Part shown: piece after piece, positions 61,137 through 64,000 of the stretch
How the letters are laid out: each line of letters opens with the position of its first letter
How positions within the stretch are numbered: the first letter of the stretch is position 1
The notes under the pieces: model-generated
What the model was told of the DNA's origin: nothing
Databases searched by the model: none
The model's input: the letters and a program-made list of their open reading frames with translations, nothing else
Translations under genes and position numbers: made by a program
Origin: Planctomycetota bacterium
GTDB lineage: Bacteria; Planctomycetota; Planctomycetia; Planctomycetales; Planctomycetaceae
NCBI GenBank assembly: GCA_014584345.1
Contig: JACTNB010000016.1
Span: 62,001 to 126,000 of the forward strand
Direction of reading: 5' to 3'
Length of the DNA: 64,000 nucleotides

Positions 61137-62108
61137 TCAGGAAGTGCTCGGTTCGGGAAACAGCATGCTGACGCTGGTGCGGTCGTGAATGGAGCGGATC
61201 GCGGCGGCAAAAACCGGGGCGACACTGACGACATGCAGTTTCTGGCAACAGTCGATCGGCAGGGGTTCGATGGTGTCGGTCGTGAAAAGCTGGCGGATCG
61301 GACTATTATCCAGGGCTGGTCCGGCGGACCGCGTCAGAGCGGCGTGGGAAACGGCGGCATAGATATCGCCCGCCCCGCGCTCGCGGAGCAGTTCCGACAT
61401 GGAAATCAATGTGCCTCCGGAGATCGTGAAGTCATCCACGATCACTACGTTCCGCCCCGCAACATCCCCGATGATTTCCAGCACTTCGGCCTTTTCGGTG
61501 TGATCGATGCGTTCCTTGTTTCCAATAACCACGGGGGCCCCCAGCAGCTTGGCAAAGGCAGAGGCTCCCTTGGCAAAACCGACATCCGGGCTGCAGATGG
61601 TCAAATTGGGAATCTGGAGCGAGCGAATATGTTCCGCCAGAACGTAACGCCCATACAAATGGTCGACCGGAATCTGGAAGAAACCCTGAATTTGCGGGCT
61701 GTGCAGATCCATCATCAGGCAGCGATCTGCTCCGGCCTCTTGAATGGCGTCGGCACAGACGCGGGCACGAATCGAGACCCGGGGTTCGTCCTTTTTGTCT
61801 CCCTTGGCGTAACTGAAATAGGGAACGACAGCGGTCACATTCTGGGCACTGGCCCGTTTCAGGGCGTCGATCCAAAACAGCAATTCCATGAAGTTATCAT
61901 TGACCGGATGATGGATGCCCTGAACGATGTAGCAATCGCGACCGCGGACATTCTCGAGGACCCGCACGAAAACATTGCCATCACTGAACGTATGCGTTTC
62001 CGCGGGTATCAGTTGGGTATTCAATTCCCGGGCAATGGCTTGCGCCAGGACCGGGTTGGCCGACCCCGCAAGTACCGCCAGATCGCCCTGGGGAGCCTGA
62101 AAGGGCAT
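61137..62108 (-). CDS. prs: Ribose-phosphate pyrophosphokinase
   Basis: Prs makes PRPP from ribose 5-phosphate and ATP. This 323-residue protein has the PRPP-binding VVIVDDFTISGGTL near 225, MDLHSPQIQGFFQIPVDHL near 130, PYFSYAKGDKKDEP near 105, and FSDGNVFVRV near 40. Length is normal. The frame opens at 62222, but homology begins at MPFQAPQGDL (62108). PRPP feeds NadC and tryptophan synthesis, both represented in this window, though not as an operon. Confidence 0.92.
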   Translation of the reverse strand: MPFQAPQGDLAVLAGSANPVLAQAIARELNTQLIPAETHTFSDGNVFVRVLENVRGRDCYIVQGIHHPVNDNFMELLFWIDALKRASAQNVTAVVPYFSYAKGDKKDEPRVSIRARVCADAIQEAGADRCLMMDLHSPQIQGFFQIPVDHLYGRYVLAEHIRSLQIPNLTICSPDVGFAKGASAFAKLLGAPVVIGNKERIDHTEKAEVLEIIGDVAGRNVVIVDDFTISGGTLISMSELLRERGAGDIYAAVSHAALTRSAGPALDNSPIRQLFTTDTIEPLPIDCCQKLHVVSVAPVFAAAIRSIHDRTSVSMLFPEPSTS

Positions 62109-62346
62109 TGCCCGTGGGCCACAATTGTCTTGATAGGAAAGCAAGGAAATCTGTTCCCGATGTCGAAAGTACCAGGCATCCGAAGCCGCCACGGACAAAA
62201 AGCCCTTCGTCCGCCGGGCCAATATGCCATCATAATCGGACGACGCCAGACCTCAAGCGCGCGGCAAGCGGTAATTGCAGAATTGACAGCAACACCTCGC
62301 CCGTTCTTCCCATCGCGCGGATGGGGGGATCAATACGGGGGGTCCG

Positions 62347-64000
62347 TCAGCGGTGGGTTGTCTCTGCCGGGGGGCGGGTAGCCGCACGGAGGGGGGTGTC
62401 CCCATTCCTGCGGAGCATCAGGACGTCATCGGCTCGTAAAAACCGGCGATTCTGGCTCAGGATCGTGAATTCCTTCGCATCGAACCCCGGCAGTTCCGCC
62501 AGCAGGGCCGGCCAGTCGTGAACCCGCACGCAGAACAGCCCCTCGGGGTGCCGTGTCAGGAATTCCTCGATTTCCAGGGGGGTGTGAAAACGCGCTACCG
62601 GTCGCTGCGCGTAGAAGGGGAGGTTGGTCGTAAAGTACCGATACGTTGCCAGCGGGACGGTCGGCTCGGTATGCATGGCCGCATGAGATCCCAGTTGCGC
62701 ACTCTCCTGCGCCCGGCTGATCCAGGGGGCGGCGAACGACAGGCCCGAAACGATCGTCAGCACCGAACAGGTGCCCATCACGCGTAATAACCGGGGGCGA
62801 CGAGATTCCATGCCTCCCCAAAGCAACCAGGCTCCACAGACACACGGGATCAACCCGAGCAAACCGAGCAGGGCATAGCCAGGGAGCAGCAGATGGGCCA
62901 CAATGGGAAACACGATCCCCAGTAACAAGCCGACGGCCATCAGGGAAATCGCCCCCCAGCGCAAGGCCCAGGCAGGGATTGCAAGCCGATGTTCACGCCA
63001 GCGGACGAGCGTCCAGGAGACCATCAGAGCCAAAGGGGGATAACAGGGCAGGACGTAATTCGGCAACTTGGTGCGTGCCAGTGAAAAAAACACGAAATAC
63101 ACCCCCGCCCAGACCAGCAGAAACAATAACCCAGCACGCTCCCGGGCGTGGGCCTCTGGTTTTCGAGCCACGAGAAACACGGAAATCGGCAAAAAGACCG
63201 ACCAGGGGAAAAATCCGGCCAGAATCGCGATCACGTAATAAAAAAACGGTCCGTTGTGCCCTTCCATAGCCGAGGAAAATCGACGGACGTTGTGGTTCCC
63301 CAGAAAGCCTTCCAGCCAGACGCCGTCGGTTGCCAGTCCCACCGCAATGTACCAGGGCAAGGCCACCGCCGTGACCACCGTGAACAACAGCAGGGGACGC
63401 ATCGCCCCCAGGGCGGAAAAAAAACGGGAAGGTGCCCAGAAAGCCCCCAGATATTCCGTGATTTCGTTTGCAGAACGCAAGGGTTGCCGCCAGTTCAAGC
63501 CGGCCGGCAACCGGGGACATGCGTGCTGGCACATCAGAAACAGGCCGATGACCGCACAGGGTAACAGAAATCCGACAGGCCCCTTTGTCAGCACGGCCAA
63601 TCCCATCACTCCGTACATCAAGGCGAACTGCCACCAGTGCTGTGGCAGCCTGTACCCGTTCGGCCGACTGGTCTCTTCCGCTTCCTTCTCAAGAGGTTGA
63701 GGAATACTGTGAATGAATATTGTGAGCGAAAGGGTGATAAAGGCAATCAACGTGGCATCCGGGGTCGAGATCCGTCCAATCATGGCGTACATCAAGGTCG
63801 AGGCGAGTATCAGGGCCCCCCAGAAACCGACCTCCGCATCGAACAACCGCCGCCCCAGGAAATAGACGCAGAACACCGTCAGCGTGGCCATCAGGGCCGA
63901 CGGAAGGCGGGCTGCAAATTCACTGACACCAAGGGTTTCAAACGAACTCAGCATCAGCCAGTACAGCATGATGGGTTTGTCGGTACGCAGTTCATAATTG
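62347..64000 (-). CDS. GT39/ArnT-like membrane glycosyltransferase (partial)
   Basis: The gene runs off the right edge; translation continues upstream of the ATG at 63969 as RTDKPI, typical of the family before its LYW motif, so the N-terminus with the first catalytic Asp is missing. Visible are about ten membrane helices, LPWYIAVG near the middle, and FFPWSVFLPISVFL, as in the PMT_2/ArnT families that transfer sugars from a polyprenyl phosphate carrier. A soluble C-terminal domain of about 110 residues (LATYRYFTTNLPFYAQRP) follows. Target unknown; likely lipid A or protein glycosylation. Confidence 0.82.
   Translation of the reverse strand, partial: NYELRTDKPIMLYWLMLSSFETLGVSEFAARLPSALMATLTVFCVYFLGRRLFDAEVGFWGALILASTLMYAMIGRISTPDATLIAFITLSLTIFIHSIPQPLEKEAEETSRPNGYRLPQHWWQFALMYGVMGLAVLTKGPVGFLLPCAVIGLFLMCQHACPRLPAGLNWRQPLRSANEITEYLGAFWAPSRFFSALGAMRPLLLFTVVTAVALPWYIAVGLATDGVWLEGFLGNHNVRRFSSAMEGHNGPFFYYVIAILAGFFPWSVFLPISVFLVARKPEAHARERAGLLFLLVWAGVYFVFFSLARTKLPNYVLPCYPPLALMVSWTLVRWREHRLAIPAWALRWGAISLMAVGLLLGIVFPIVAHLLLPGYALLGLLGLIPCVCGAWLLWGGMESRRPRLLRVMGTCSVLTIVSGLSFAAPWISRAQESAQLGSHAAMHTEPTVPLATYRYFTTNLPFYAQRPVARFHTPLEIEEFLTRHPEGLFCVRVHDWPALLAELPGFDAKEFTILSQNRRFLRADDVLMLRRNGDTPLRAATRPPAETTHR

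Overview
The window looks like chromosomal DNA from a planctomycete of moderately high GC content. The evidence is a set of lineage-typical families: a prepilin-like DUF1559 protein with a C-terminal H-x-DG region, a BBP7-type outer-membrane barrel protein, a Tat-exported sugar phosphate isomerase-like protein, small 'carboxypeptidase-regulatory-like' lipoproteins, a SecA with an enlarged C-terminal half, and bacterial tetrahydromethanopterin (H4MPT) C1 genes (fae plus a methylene-H4MPT dehydrogenase). I cannot name a genus. I saw no rRNA, tRNA, CRISPR array, phage module or transposase.

Layout. 0-5.5 kb: repeat-rich leader, SGNH hydrolase, homocysteine methyltransferase, TPR lipoprotein, ribBA. 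5.7-11.4 kb: ECF sigma factor, enolase-superfamily enzyme and ATP-grasp enzyme on the minus strand, facing fae and the methylene-H4MPT dehydrogenase on the plus strand; this is the C1 (formaldehyde) module. 11.7-19.8 kb: BamA-like protein, nadC, glcF, a PhoPQ-related hydrolase and a lipoprotein. 19.9-31.9 kb: DUF1559 protein, class II aldolase, parallel beta-helix protein, comB, a giant TPR protein, a TolQ/ExbB protein and a metallopeptidase. 32.4-38.9 kb: secA, isomerase-like protein, folP, an exported beta-rich protein. 39.1-41.5 kb: BlaI/BlaR1 pair with an operator-like palindrome. 41.7-50.9 kb: acidic-tail membrane protein, MoxR ATPase, two membrane proteins, a membrane-anchored GspE-type ATPase, CvpA, holB and ricT. 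51.2-64 kb: a degenerate Ldh-family protein, M20 deacylase, BBP7, isochorismatase-like protein, YggU, DEAD-box helicase, NtrC-type regulator, trpA, prs, and a GT39-type glycosyltransferase cut by the window end.

Most genes are housekeeping or cell-envelope genes in short, often single-gene units with little operon structure. The most coherent system is the H4MPT-linked formaldehyde oxidation module. The most novel-looking material is non-coding: a roughly 110-bp family with inverted ends in three copies (9.2, 16.0, 43.5 kb), a roughly 105-bp family in two opposed copies (0.2 and 10.3 kb), and a REP/REPIN-like 27-bp family found as inverted pairs at 0.3-0.4 and 51.0-51.2 kb plus a singleton at 22.6 kb. 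Several genes also carry unusual architecture: BlaR1 with a non-penicillin sensor domain, a GspE fused to membrane segments, SecA with about 240 extra residues, and an Ldh-family protein without its catalytic histidines.

All calls are from reading sequence and translations; no database search was run. Start codons were moved inward from the longest possible frame where a ribosome binding site, signal peptide or repeat boundary argued for it.
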